Positions 43,835-53,059 of a stretch of DNA of 64,000 nt are shown here, one piece after another. The position numbers and the translations under genes were made by a program. The DNA is taken from contig NZ_CP015098.1 in the NCBI RefSeq assembly GCF_001611795.1, positions 2,728,001 through 2,792,000 of the forward strand, written 5' to 3'. The notes beneath the pieces were generated by a model that worked only from the letters and a program-made list of their open reading frames with translations, ran no database searches and was not told where the DNA came from. This stretch comes from Streptomyces qaidamensis. Lineage in GTDB: Bacteria; Actinomycetota; Actinomycetes; Streptomycetales; Streptomycetaceae. How positions within the stretch are numbered: position 1 is the stretch's first letter; the number at the start of each line of letters is the position of its first letter.

Positions 43835-44670
43835 TGGCCACCTCGACCACGATCCGGCGACAGGCCCGGGCCGTCCGCCTCGGCCCCCGCTCCCTCACCG
43901 CCCTGGCCCTGGTCAGCGCGGTGGGCGTCGCCGGCTTCGGCTGGCCCTTCCTCGCCCCGCCCGGCTCGCAGATCGGCGCGCACGCGCAGGACGCGCCCTG
44001 GCTCTTCGCGGGCCTGCTGGTGCTGCTGGTGGCGGTCGTGGCCGCGGCGGTCTCGGAGTCCGGTCTCGGCCCGAAGGCGGTCGCGATGCTCGGCGTGCTG
44101 GCCGCCACGGGCGCGGCCCTGCGTCCGATCGGCGCGGGCACCGCCGGGATCGAGCCGATGTTCTTCCTGATGGTGCTGAGCGGCCGGGTGCTCGGCCCGG
44201 GCTTCGGGTTCGTCCTCGGCTCGGTGACCATGTTCGCGTCCGCGCTGCTCACCGGCGGGGTCGGGCCGTGGCTGCCGTTCCAGATGCTGGCGATGGGCTG
44301 GTTCGCGATGGGCGCGGGCCTGCTGCCGGGCCCGGACCGGCTGCGCGGCCGGGCCGAACTCGCGATGCTCGCCGGCTACGGCTTCCTCGCCGCGTTCGCC
44401 TACGGCACGGTGATGAACATGGCGGGCTGGCCCTTCATGAGCGCCCTCGCCTCGAACGTGGCCTTCGATCCGCACGCGCCGCTCGCCGCGAACCTGGCCC
44501 GTTTCGTCGCGTACTGCGTCGCCACGTCGCTCGGCTGGGACCTGGGGCGGGCCGTCGTCACGGTCGTCCTGACGCTCGTCCTCGGCCCGGCGGTCCTCAG
44601 GGCGCTGCGCCGGGCGACGCGCCGGGCGGCCTTCGAGACGCCGGTCACGTTCGAGGCGCCCCGGCAGTGA
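43834..44670 (+). CDS. ECF transporter S component, predicted for cobalamin or corrinoid
   Basis: A 278-residue membrane protein with an N-terminal basic stretch and about seven to eight helices. GPWLPFQMLAMGWFAMGAGLLPGP and SGRVLGPGFGFVLGSVTMFASALLTGGVGPW are typical of S components of the CbrT/HtsT-like group. It gives the transporter its substrate specificity. Cobalamin is inferred from the riboswitch. ATG overlaps the ATPase stop (TGATG). Confidence 0.85.
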   Translation: MATSTTIRRQARAVRLGPRSLTALALVSAVGVAGFGWPFLAPPGSQIGAHAQDAPWLFAGLLVLLVAVVAAAVSESGLGPKAVAMLGVLAATGAALRPIGAGTAGIEPMFFLMVLSGRVLGPGFGFVLGSVTMFASALLTGGVGPWLPFQMLAMGWFAMGAGLLPGPDRLRGRAELAMLAGYGFLAAFAYGTVMNMAGWPFMSALASNVAFDPHAPLAANLARFVAYCVATSLGWDLGRAVVTVVLTLVLGPAVLRALRRATRRAAFETPVTFEAPRQ

Positions 44671-44813
44671 GGCCCCCCACATGACCCGGGTCACCTACGA
44701 AGCGAGGCCGTGGAGACCGCACCAGGTCACAGCCGGAACCTCCGTCCCGGATACGGCCACCTGTAGCAAGAGGGGGCATTGCGGGCAGCCGCGGGAGCTG
44801 TTCCTCTGGACCG

Positions 44814-44850
44814 AAGGCGGCGGCCCCTGATCCCCGGGGCCGTCGCCTTT
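44814..44850 (+). terminator. Terminator of the cobalamin ECF operon
   Basis: AAGGCGGCGGCCCC pairs with CGGGGCCGTCGCCTTT (one mismatch) around a short loop, 144 bases after the S-component stop. The 315-base gap 44671-44985 otherwise has no gene; the last 135 bases presumably hold the promoter of the ArgG-like gene. Confidence 0.75.
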
Positions 44851-44985
44851 CCCACCTGGGATCGGTCTGAAGCTCCGCGTCCGGGTCCGGTCATGGCCGG
44901 GCGCGGACTACGGGGATGCATTGTTCGGGCGGGGGTCCGCACGGAAGTCTCCTTGGCTGTGACCAGTGCAGAGGTTGGAGAGGCC

Positions 44986-46194
44986 ATGCGTTCCCCGCTC
45001 ATACGTTCCTTCTCGCAGCTCGACTCCCTGGACCCGGACCGGCCCGTGGTGACACTGTTCAGCGGCGGGCTCGACAGTTCGTATCTGCTGCTGCGGCTAC
45101 GGCGGATGGGCATCCGCGAGGTGCACGCCGTGAGCGTCGACATCGGCGAGGACGAGTCCAGTACCTACAAACGCCAGGTCGCCGAGGCGCTCGGCGCGAC
45201 GATCCACATCCTCCACCGGCGGGCCGAGTTCGCCGAGGCGTACGTCGCTCCCGCGATCGCCGCCCAGGCCGTGTACCTCGGGATCCACCCCGTCAGCTCC
45301 ACGCTGAGCCGTCCGCTGATAGCCCACAGCGCGGTCGAACTGGCCCGTGCGCTCGGCGCGCAGGCCCTGCTGCACACCGCCAACCGCTCCCAGAACACCC
45401 TCCGCCGCCTCAACGGGGCGCTGACGCTGCTCGGTTACGAGGGCATGTTCGGAAGCCCCTACGACCTCGCTCCCGTCACGCGCGACGACAAGCTCGCCGA
45501 ACTGCGCGACGCCGGCATCGATCTGCTCGCCGGGCGGATCGTCAGCGGCGACTCCAACCTGTGGTGCCGCGAGTTCGAGTCGGGCATCCTCGACGACCCG
45601 GAACTCCACGAGGTCCCCGAGGAGATGTACACCTGGAGCCGGCCGACCGCGCTCCCCGGCGACACCGACACTCTCACCGTCACCTTCGAGCAGGGACTGC
45701 CCGTCGCTCTCGACGGAGAGCCGCTGCCACTGACCGGGCTGATCGACCGCCTCAACCGGAGGGTCGGCGCGTACGGACTCGGCCGCTACTCCGGCCTGGA
45801 GCACCTCGACCACGGCGAGAAGGTCCTCGAGATCCGGGAGATGCCCGCCGCCTGGCTCCTGCTCAGCGGCTACCGGCACATCGAGAGCGCCTGCCTGGAC
45901 GCCGAACTCATCCGCGAGAAACGGCATCTGGAGCAGGTCTGGACGCGTGAGGCCCTCGAAGGCCGCTGGTTCGGCGAACTGCGGCTCGCGGCACAGGTGT
46001 TCATCGACGCCTGCGCCGCCCGCACCACCGGGTCCGTGACCTGGCGGCTGCGCAGCGGCGGTGCCGACACGCGCTCCATCACCGTCGGAGCGCCGCTGTA
46101 CCTGCGCGACAGGGAGGCGTGGGAGGAGCGGGCGATCAGTGCGGAGTCGGCGCCGTTCACCCCTGCGACCGCCCCGGTGCTCGCCGCCGTCTGA
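44986..46194 (+). CDS. Argininosuccinate synthase-related ATP-dependent ligase
   Basis: A 402-residue protein with the N-type PP-loop TLFSGGLDSSYLLLRL and EVHAVSVDIGEDESSTYKRQVAEALG, the layout of ArgG. Size matches ArgG (about 400). Later segments such as STLSRPLIAHSAVELARALGA and NRSQNTLRR echo the citrulline/aspartate site but are diverged, so it probably makes a different amide or amidine adduct from an amino acid. The gene is followed at once by a free-amino-acid-type dioxygenase and an exporter, not by argH, so biosynthesis of a small amino-acid derivative is more likely than arginine supply. Confidence 0.85.
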   Translation: MRSPLIRSFSQLDSLDPDRPVVTLFSGGLDSSYLLLRLRRMGIREVHAVSVDIGEDESSTYKRQVAEALGATIHILHRRAEFAEAYVAPAIAAQAVYLGIHPVSSTLSRPLIAHSAVELARALGAQALLHTANRSQNTLRRLNGALTLLGYEGMFGSPYDLAPVTRDDKLAELRDAGIDLLAGRIVSGDSNLWCREFESGILDDPELHEVPEEMYTWSRPTALPGDTDTLTVTFEQGLPVALDGEPLPLTGLIDRLNRRVGAYGLGRYSGLEHLDHGEKVLEIREMPAAWLLLSGYRHIESACLDAELIREKRHLEQVWTREALEGRWFGELRLAAQVFIDACAARTTGSVTWRLRSGGADTRSITVGAPLYLRDREAWEERAISAESAPFTPATAPVLAAV

Positions 46195-46272
46195 CCCTCT
46201 GCTCCCTTCCTCTCGCCCCCCCGCTTGCCCACTCGCGGACCTCAACCGCGGGTTTCACCCACGGAGTACGCC

Positions 46273-47004
46273 ATGACCACTGCCGCAACCCGTCACCCCG
46301 CCGCCGGCGAAGCCGTCAACGCCCTCGCCGGGCCCGGCGGTCATCTGATGCCCTCCGCACGGCTCTCCGCGCTCGCCGGTGTCGGCGCCACCGACTGGGC
46401 GCGGTTCGCCGCCCACTGGGACGAGCTCACCCTCGACACGTACATGGCCGACGGGGGCACGTACCGGTACCGCCGCTACGGCCAGTTCGAGCTCGACCCG
46501 GCCGCGGGCGACCTCACCCTGCTCCCGCACACGCCGTACCGTCAGGAGTCGGACGTCAATCCGCTCAACGGCGGCATCGAGCGCGTCTTCGACCCGCTGA
46601 CGGAGTCGTTCACCGGTGACCCGCTGCTGCGTTCCGTCCTCGTCGAACTCGGGCGGATCTTCACCGCCGTCGACGGCACGGCGTCATGGAACGTGAAACT
46701 GCACCCGTACCGCATCAGCGCCTCCGCCGACCAGCAGGGACAGCCCGCGCCCGAGGGCCGGCACCGAGACGGCGTCACCTTCATCACCTCGCTGCTCATC
46801 GGCCGCCGCAACGTCACCGGCGGTGAGAGCGGTGTCTACACCGACGCGGGCGAACACCTGCTCACCGTTACCCTGTCCGAGCCCGGTGACCTCCTGCTGG
46901 GCGACGACCGCCGCACGCTGCACTCGGTGACCCCGGTGCGCCCGGTGGACCCCGAGCTCGCCGCCCACCGCGACGTCCTGGTGATCGCCTACACGGCGCG
47001 CTGA
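46273..47004 (+). CDS. 2-oxoglutarate/Fe(II)-dependent dioxygenase, amino-acid hydroxylase (BsmA/IDO-like) type
   Basis: A 243-residue enzyme. The iron facial triad is visible in GRHRDGVTFITSLL (His, Asp) and TLHSVTPVRPV (distal His), with the R of the 2OG salt bridge nearby. The pattern fits the family of L-isoleucine dioxygenase and biofilm protein BsmA, which hydroxylate free amino acids. ATG at 46273 follows GGAG. It likely works on a product or precursor of the ArgG-like enzyme. Confidence 0.85.
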   Translation: MTTAATRHPAAGEAVNALAGPGGHLMPSARLSALAGVGATDWARFAAHWDELTLDTYMADGGTYRYRRYGQFELDPAAGDLTLLPHTPYRQESDVNPLNGGIERVFDPLTESFTGDPLLRSVLVELGRIFTAVDGTASWNVKLHPYRISASADQQGQPAPEGRHRDGVTFITSLLIGRRNVTGGESGVYTDAGEHLLTVTLSEPGDLLLGDDRRTLHSVTPVRPVDPELAAHRDVLVIAYTAR

Positions 47005-47057
47005 GCCGCCCCCCGCTCTCCAACCTCCACCGTCCGCTGCCCTAGGAGCCCCCCCCC

Positions 47058-48026
47058 ATGACCGTCAAAGCGGCCCGCCGCGCCTGGCTGACCGATCTGC
47101 CCGTCCTGCTGGTCGCGGTGGTGTGGGGCTCCAGTTATCTCGCCGCCAAGGAGGTCACCACGGCGCAGACCGTGCTGGCCGTGCTCGTCCTGCGGTTCGG
47201 CGTGGTGCTGCCGGTCCTGGTCGGCACCGGGTGGCGCAAGCTCAGGGCGCTGGACGGGGCGCAGCTGCGGGGCGCCGGCGTCCTCGGGCTGATCCTTTCC
47301 GGGATCTTCCTGCTGGAGACGTACGGCGTCGTGCACACCTCGGCGACCAACGCAGGGCTCATCATCAGCCTCACCATGATCTTCACGCCGCTCGCGGAGA
47401 GCCGGATCACGGGCAGGCGGCCCTCCCGGTCGTTCCTGGCGGCAGCGGGGTTGTCGGTGCTGGGTGTTCTGCTCCTCACCCAGGGCGCCGGGTTCACCGC
47501 GCCGTCCCTGGGTGATCTGCTGATGCTGGGCGCGGCCGTGGCCCGTACCGTGCACGTGCTGGCGATGTCGCGCATGCGGTCGGTGCAGGGCGCGGACTCG
47601 CTGTCGATGACCACGGTGCAACTGGGTGGCGCGGTCGCGGTGTTCGCGGTGCTGTCCACGCTGCCCGGCACCGGCAGCACCACGTGGGCCGCCGCGGCGG
47701 AACTGGACACCGGGGACTGGCTCTGGCTGCTCTACCTGTCGGTGTTCTGCACCCTGTTCGCGTTCTTCGTGCAGATGTGGGCCGTACGCCGTACGTCGCC
47801 CTCCCGGGTCAGCCTGCTGCTGGGCACCGAGCCGGTGTGGGCCGCCGTCGTCGGAGTGACCCTCGCGGGAGACCGGCCGGGCTGGCTGGGGCTGCTGGGT
47901 GCGCTTCTCGTGCTCGCGGGCACGGCGTGGGGCCGCAGCGCGGCCGCCCCGCGGCGGACGTCAGTCGTCGAGCCAGCCGAGCCGGACGGCGCAGACACCG
48001 GCCTGGAACCGGCTGGCCGTTCCTAG
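47058..48026 (+). CDS. EamA/DMT-family exporter
   Basis: A 322-residue protein with ten hydrophobic segments and two EamA repeats (LVAVVWGSSYLAAKEVT; RRTSPSRVSLLLGTEPVWAAVVG). It follows the dioxygenase by 53 bases and probably exports the pathway product. Its last 66 bases overlap the end of the convergent LuxR-type gene. Confidence 0.87.
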   Translation: MTVKAARRAWLTDLPVLLVAVVWGSSYLAAKEVTTAQTVLAVLVLRFGVVLPVLVGTGWRKLRALDGAQLRGAGVLGLILSGIFLLETYGVVHTSATNAGLIISLTMIFTPLAESRITGRRPSRSFLAAAGLSVLGVLLLTQGAGFTAPSLGDLLMLGAAVARTVHVLAMSRMRSVQGADSLSMTTVQLGGAVAVFAVLSTLPGTGSTTWAAAAELDTGDWLWLLYLSVFCTLFAFFVQMWAVRRTSPSRVSLLLGTEPVWAAVVGVTLAGDRPGWLGLLGALLVLAGTAWGRSAAAPRRTSVVEPAEPDGADTGLEPAGRS

Positions 48027-48953
48027 CCGTTCGGTCAGTTCGGAGACGAGGCGGCGGACCGTGCGCTCGGAGACCCCGAGCTTGCGGGCCATCGCCTCGT
48101 CGGTGAGTCCGCCCCCGAGCATCCGCACCAGCTCACGGTGGCGGCCGGTCGGGCGCCAATCGCCCTCGGGGCTCTCGGTCGCCGACTCGGTCAGCACGGC
48201 GGCGCTTTCCCAGCTGTGCTGGAAGATCTCCCGGAATACCCCGGCCAGCGTCTCGCCGCGCAGCACGATGGCGGCGATCTCCCCGTCCGCGGTATGGGAC
48301 GCCGGCACGATCGCCAGGGAGCGGTCCACCACGATGAGCCGCATGGGCAGGGTGTGCGCGGTGCGGACCTGGGCGCCCGCGCCGTTCAGCCGCCGCAGAT
48401 ACGCCGTCATATGGGGGACGGAGGCCGCCGAGCGCAGATGGATGGTCCGCATCCGCACGCCGCGGCCCAGCACGAGCCGGTCCCGTTCGAGCCCCGCTTC
48501 CACCATCCCTGCGGGCAGCGGACGGCCGGGGTGCAGGGAGAGCACCTCTTCCTCCGCCCGCCGTGAGGCGTCCTCCAGAATCGCGGAGACATTGGCCATA
48601 CCACTCACCACCTCCATCTGAACGGAGGCCAACTCCCGGGCGTGCACGGGCTGGAAGTCCGCCAACACCTGGGCGAGCGCGGAGCGGGTCTGCCGGACGG
48701 CGCTCAGCAGGGCGTCGGTGTGCTGCTCCTCGTCGAGGAGCAGCTTGCGCAGAGCGGTGTCCGGGGCTAGGGCCGTCCAGCCGTTGCGGTGGTCCGACGA
48801 CGGCACCAGCAGGCCGAGTTCACCGAGCAGCCGGAGCGCGTCGGCGAGCTCCGTCCCGCTCCAGCCGCGGTTTTCGGTGAGGGTCTGCGGGTTCCAGGCC
48901 GCGTTGTCGAGAGCGAAGCGGTAGAGCTCCTGGGCTCGGGCACGTACGTCCAC
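47961..48953 (-). CDS. LuxR-type HTH regulator with TrmB/PLD-like sensor region
   Basis: A 330-residue regulator. The N-terminal winged-helix-like part (LADALRLLGELGLLVPSSDHRNGWTAL) is followed by an all-alpha stretch, then a phospholipase-D-like sensor (HLRSAASVPHMTAYLRRLNGAGAQVRTAHTLPMRLIVVDRSLAIV), and a C-terminal LuxR HTH (MLGGGLTDEAMARKLGVSERTVRRLVSELTERLG). It is divergent from the small secreted peptide across 310 bases that contain repeated elements. It probably regulates the peptide and the ArgG-like operon. Confidence 0.85.
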   Translation of the reverse strand: MDVRARAQELYRFALDNAAWNPQTLTENRGWSGTELADALRLLGELGLLVPSSDHRNGWTALAPDTALRKLLLDEEQHTDALLSAVRQTRSALAQVLADFQPVHARELASVQMEVVSGMANVSAILEDASRRAEEEVLSLHPGRPLPAGMVEAGLERDRLVLGRGVRMRTIHLRSAASVPHMTAYLRRLNGAGAQVRTAHTLPMRLIVVDRSLAIVPASHTADGEIAAIVLRGETLAGVFREIFQHSWESAAVLTESATESPEGDWRPTGRHRELVRMLGGGLTDEAMARKLGVSERTVRRLVSELTERLGTASRFQAGVCAVRLGWLDD

Positions 48954-49044
48954 TGGATTGGTCCCCCTACTGATGCACGGGCGCTGTCCCCCTGAAGCGC
49001 TCCCTCGGGGATCTTAGAAAGGGCCCCCGCAGCGGGAAACCCGT

Positions 49045-49084
49045 GGTCCGCTATACGGACAGCCGTACGGACAGCGACGGACCG
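49045..49084. promoter_or_regulatory. Repeated ACGGACAGC elements in the LuxR/peptide divergent region
   Basis: ACGGACAGC occurs twice (49055-49063 and 49067-49075), 12 bases apart, flanked by GGTCCG (49045) and CGGACC (49078). The phasing of about one helical turn suits a dimer or tetramer regulator. The gap 48954-49263 shows no coding region apart from this. Confidence 0.4.
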
Positions 49085-49263
49085 CTGCCCGCACGCCCCG
49101 TCAAGCCGTCCGCCCCTGGCCATGGCCGGTGCCGGAACTCCCTCCGGATGGCCGCGGACGGTCCCGCCGGAACATGATGATCGCCCAGCGGTCGCCGCTG
49201 ACCACGCACCGACCGACCAGGAACTCGACGCCCGTCGAGCGACGATCACTCAGGGGGATCCTC

Positions 49264-49404
49264 ATGTCCGCTTCTCATCTGCTCCGTGGCGTGTTCGCGG
49301 TTCTTGCCGCCGCCCTCGTCCTCGGTGGCGTGCAGAGCGCCGCGGCGACGGGAACCGAGACCCGGGCCGTCGTGACCAGCGGCGACTCACTGATCTGGGG
49401 CTGA
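49264..49404 (+). CDS. Short secreted peptide (46 aa), candidate signal or precursor
   Basis: A 46-residue frame with a clear signal peptide (LLRGVFAVLAAALVLGGVQSAAA) and a probable AxA cleavage site, leaving about 18 residues ending TSGDSLIWG. AGGGGG precedes the ATG. The stop is 4 bases before the next start, so it is coupled to the binding-protein-like gene. A divergent LuxR-type regulator, a secreted peptide and a ligand-binding-type protein suggest a signalling cassette; this is inference. Confidence 0.7.
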   Translation: MSASHLLRGVFAVLAAALVLGGVQSAAATGTETRAVVTSGDSLIWG

Positions 49405-49408
49405 CCGG

Positions 49409-50221
49409 GTGGCCAGGCCGAGCGTCGCCGTCGTCACCCCGCTGACCGGGCCGCGCACAGACTGGGGAGCGGCCCTTCTCGGCCAGCTGGAACGGATCCG
49501 AAGGGCCCGCCCGGACGCCGCCGAGTGGCACGTCTACGACGAGACGCCGGGGGTCGCCCGGGCCGTGGCCGGCGCCGGACACGCGGCAGTCATCGGCCAC
49601 AGCGACTCGGAGGACGCCCGCCGGGCCCTGCCGGTGTACCGAGCCGCCCGACTCCCTTGTCTGCTCCCCTTCGTGAGGGCCGGGGCGCCCGCACTGAGCT
49701 GGGCACCGGACGGGAACGTGCTGGCCCGCAGGATCGTCGAGGCGGCGACGGCCCTCGGCGTGAGCGCGCTCGCCGTCGCCCAGGACGAGGGACCCCGCTG
49801 GAGCGCGCTCGGGCGCGCGGTCGTCGAGGAGGCCGGCAGGGTGGGGCTCGCGCCGGGCCCCGGTGGCGCGTTGGCGGTGCTGGCGCCGCAGGACCGGTTC
49901 GCGCGCTTCGTACGGGGTACGGGTCCCGTGCTCACGCCGACGGACTGCGGACTGGTCTCGTTCGCTCACCTGCGCCAAGCGGCATCGGACCACGAGGTGT
50001 GGGCCGTCCACCCCCAGACGTGCGCGGTACGCCGTGCCAGAGCCGCTCTCACGGCACTCGCGCAGGCCTTGTCCGAGGGTGCCGCACCGCGTGGGACGGC
50101 ACTGACGGACGCCGTACGCGAGCGCTCGGGAATCCTGCTCACCGCCGGAGGAACCCCCCTGGGCGACGGCTGGCTCATCTCCCGGCTGCCGTGGACGTGC
50201 TCGGTGAGAACGCCGTTCTGA
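49409..50221 (+). CDS. LivK-like ligand-binding protein without signal peptide
   Basis: A 270-residue protein with the type I periplasmic-binding-protein pattern (SVAVVTPLTGPRTDWGAALLGQLERI; AAVIGHSDSEDARRALPVYRAARLPCLLPFVRAG), similar to branched-chain amino-acid binding proteins of ABC importers. It is shorter than usual and begins directly with the first beta strand, with no signal peptide or lipobox, so it would be cytoplasmic. No ABC genes are nearby. GTG starts 4 bases after the peptide stop. Confidence 0.72.
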   Translation: MARPSVAVVTPLTGPRTDWGAALLGQLERIRRARPDAAEWHVYDETPGVARAVAGAGHAAVIGHSDSEDARRALPVYRAARLPCLLPFVRAGAPALSWAPDGNVLARRIVEAATALGVSALAVAQDEGPRWSALGRAVVEEAGRVGLAPGPGGALAVLAPQDRFARFVRGTGPVLTPTDCGLVSFAHLRQAASDHEVWAVHPQTCAVRRARAALTALAQALSEGAAPRGTALTDAVRERSGILLTAGGTPLGDGWLISRLPWTCSVRTPF

Positions 50222-50248
50222 CGGCCGCCTCGCCCGCCGGGTTCTGCC

Positions 50249-51484
50249 TCAGCCGGTACTCACCCGGAGTTCCTTCACCCCGTTGATCCAGGCCGAGCGC
50301 AGCCGGCGCGGATCGTCGACCAGCCGCAGCCCGGGCATGGCGTCGGCGATCGCGTTGAAGATGAGGTTGATCTCCAGCACCGCGAGGGACTTGCCCAGGC
50401 AGTAGTGCGGTCCGCCGCCGCCGAACCCGAGGTGCGGGTTGGGGTCGCGGGTGACGTCGAAGGTGTCCGGGTCGTCGAAGACCTCGGGGTCGTGGTTGGC
50501 CGAGGCGTAGAACAGGCCCAGCCGGTCGCCCCGGCGGATGCGCTTGCCGCCGAGTTCGGTGTCCTGGGTGGCCGTGCGCTGGAAGGCGGCGACCGGGGTC
50601 GCCCAGCGCACGATCTCCTCGGCCGCCGTCTGAGGGCGGTCGCTCTTGTACAGCTCCCACTGTTCCGGGTGGGTGAGGAAGGCGTGCATGCCGTGGGTGA
50701 TGGCGTTGCGGGTGGTCTCGTTGCCCGCGACGGCCAGCATCAGCACGAAGAAGCCGAACTCGTCGGAGCTGAGGTTGCCCTCGTCCTCCGCCGCGACGAG
50801 CTGCGTGACGATGTCGTGGGCCGGGCACTGCTTGCGGTCGGCGGCCATGTTCATCGCGTAGGCGATGATCTCCGTGGCCGACTCGGCGCCGACCTCCTCG
50901 GTGATGGCGTACTCGGGATCGTCGTACGCGATCATCTTGTTGGACCAGTCGAAGATCTTGTCCCGGTCCTCCTGCGGGACGCCCATCAGCTCGGCGATCG
51001 CCTGGAGGGGCAGTTCGCAGGCGACCTGGGTGACGAAGTCGAACGGCCCGGTGTGCGCGCTGGCGTTCTCGACGATGGAGTGGGCCCGGTTGCGCAGCCG
51101 CTCCTCCAGCGCCCGGATCGCCCGGGGCGTGAACCCGCGCTGCACGATCTGCCGGACCCGGGTGTGCTCCGGCGGGTCCATGTTCAGCAGGATCAGCCGC
51201 TGCGCTTCGATGGAGTCGCGCTCGATGTGCTCGTTGAAGCGGATGATCGCCGTGTTGAGGGACGACGAGAACAACTCGGGGTGCGTGGAGACGTACTTGA
51301 CGTCGGCGTACCGGGTGACGGCCCAGTAGCCGTCGTCCTGGAAGCCGGCGAGACCCGTCGGCTGCGCCACCCAGCAGACCGGATCGGCCCGGCGCAGCTC
51401 GGCGAACTCCGGCAGGGGCACGCGGCGGTGCAGCAGGTCGGGGTCGGTGAAGTCGAACCCGTCGGGCAGCGCGGGACAGGGCAT
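50249..51484 (-). CDS. cyp125: Cytochrome P450, CYP125-like (steroid C26 hydroxylase family)
   Basis: A 411-residue P450. The oxygen-activation helix has VAGNETTRNA, the ExxR motif is EEIVRW, and the haem loop is GFGGGGPHYCLGKSLA with ligand Cys362. The text MPCPALPDGFDFTDPDLLHRRVPLPEFAELRR is typical of the actinobacterial CYP125 family, which oxidises the terminal carbon of the cholesterol side chain. It is divergent from a FadA5-like thiolase; in M. tuberculosis cyp125 and fadA5 are also neighbours in the KstR regulon. Substrate in this host may be another sterol or isoprenoid. Confidence 0.87.
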   Translation of the reverse strand: MPCPALPDGFDFTDPDLLHRRVPLPEFAELRRADPVCWVAQPTGLAGFQDDGYWAVTRYADVKYVSTHPELFSSSLNTAIIRFNEHIERDSIEAQRLILLNMDPPEHTRVRQIVQRGFTPRAIRALEERLRNRAHSIVENASAHTGPFDFVTQVACELPLQAIAELMGVPQEDRDKIFDWSNKMIAYDDPEYAITEEVGAESATEIIAYAMNMAADRKQCPAHDIVTQLVAAEDEGNLSSDEFGFFVLMLAVAGNETTRNAITHGMHAFLTHPEQWELYKSDRPQTAAEEIVRWATPVAAFQRTATQDTELGGKRIRRGDRLGLFYASANHDPEVFDDPDTFDVTRDPNPHLGFGGGGPHYCLGKSLAVLEINLIFNAIADAMPGLRLVDDPRRLRSAWINGVKELRVSTG

Positions 51485-51518
51485 GGGCGGCTCCCACCAC
51501 TCGTACCGACTCTGAGGT

Positions 51519-51533
51519 CTGACGGCCCATCAG
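51519..51533. promoter_or_regulatory. CTGAY-N5-GTCAG element, CYP125-like gene
   Basis: On the minus strand CTGATGGGCCGTCAG, 35 bases before the P450 start; almost the same as the element before the ALDH operon. Confidence 0.55.
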
Positions 51534-51556
51534 CTGTGCGGAGTTGCGGTGACGGT

Positions 51557-51570
51557 AGTAACGGGTTCTA
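51557..51570. promoter_or_regulatory. Imperfect KstR-type operator near CYP125-like promoter
   Basis: AGTAACGGGTTCTA matches TnnAACnnGTTnnA at all but the first fixed position. It is 73 bases before the P450 start. Confidence 0.5.
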
Positions 51571-51654
51571 CAAGTAGCAAGAGGCACGGCCCCGCCAATT
51601 GCCCGCACGACTATTGCGGTCATCGAGCGGCCCTCAGCACACTGTTCACAGAAC

Positions 51655-51668
51655 TAGAACGCGTACTA
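51655..51668. promoter_or_regulatory. KstR-type operator near FadA5-like promoter
   Basis: TAGAACGCGTACTA has one mismatch (GTA for GTT), but lies in a longer dyad with perfect 7-bp arms GAACTAG and CTAGTTC (51651-51672). It is 35 bases before the thiolase start. Confidence 0.6.
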
Positions 51669-51678
51669 GTTCCGCTGA

Positions 51679-53059
<1,381 letters not shown>

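Noticed and set aside
44986..46194. Calling the ligase a true arginine-pathway ArgG
   Set aside because: The PP-loop agrees, but the substrate region is diverged, and the neighbours are a dioxygenase and an exporter rather than arg genes.
47961..48026. 66-base convergent overlap of the EamA exporter and the LuxR-type regulator
   Set aside because: Overlapping convergent ends are common in high-GC genomes, and the exporter tail after the last span has no conserved text. Not treated as a regulatory device.
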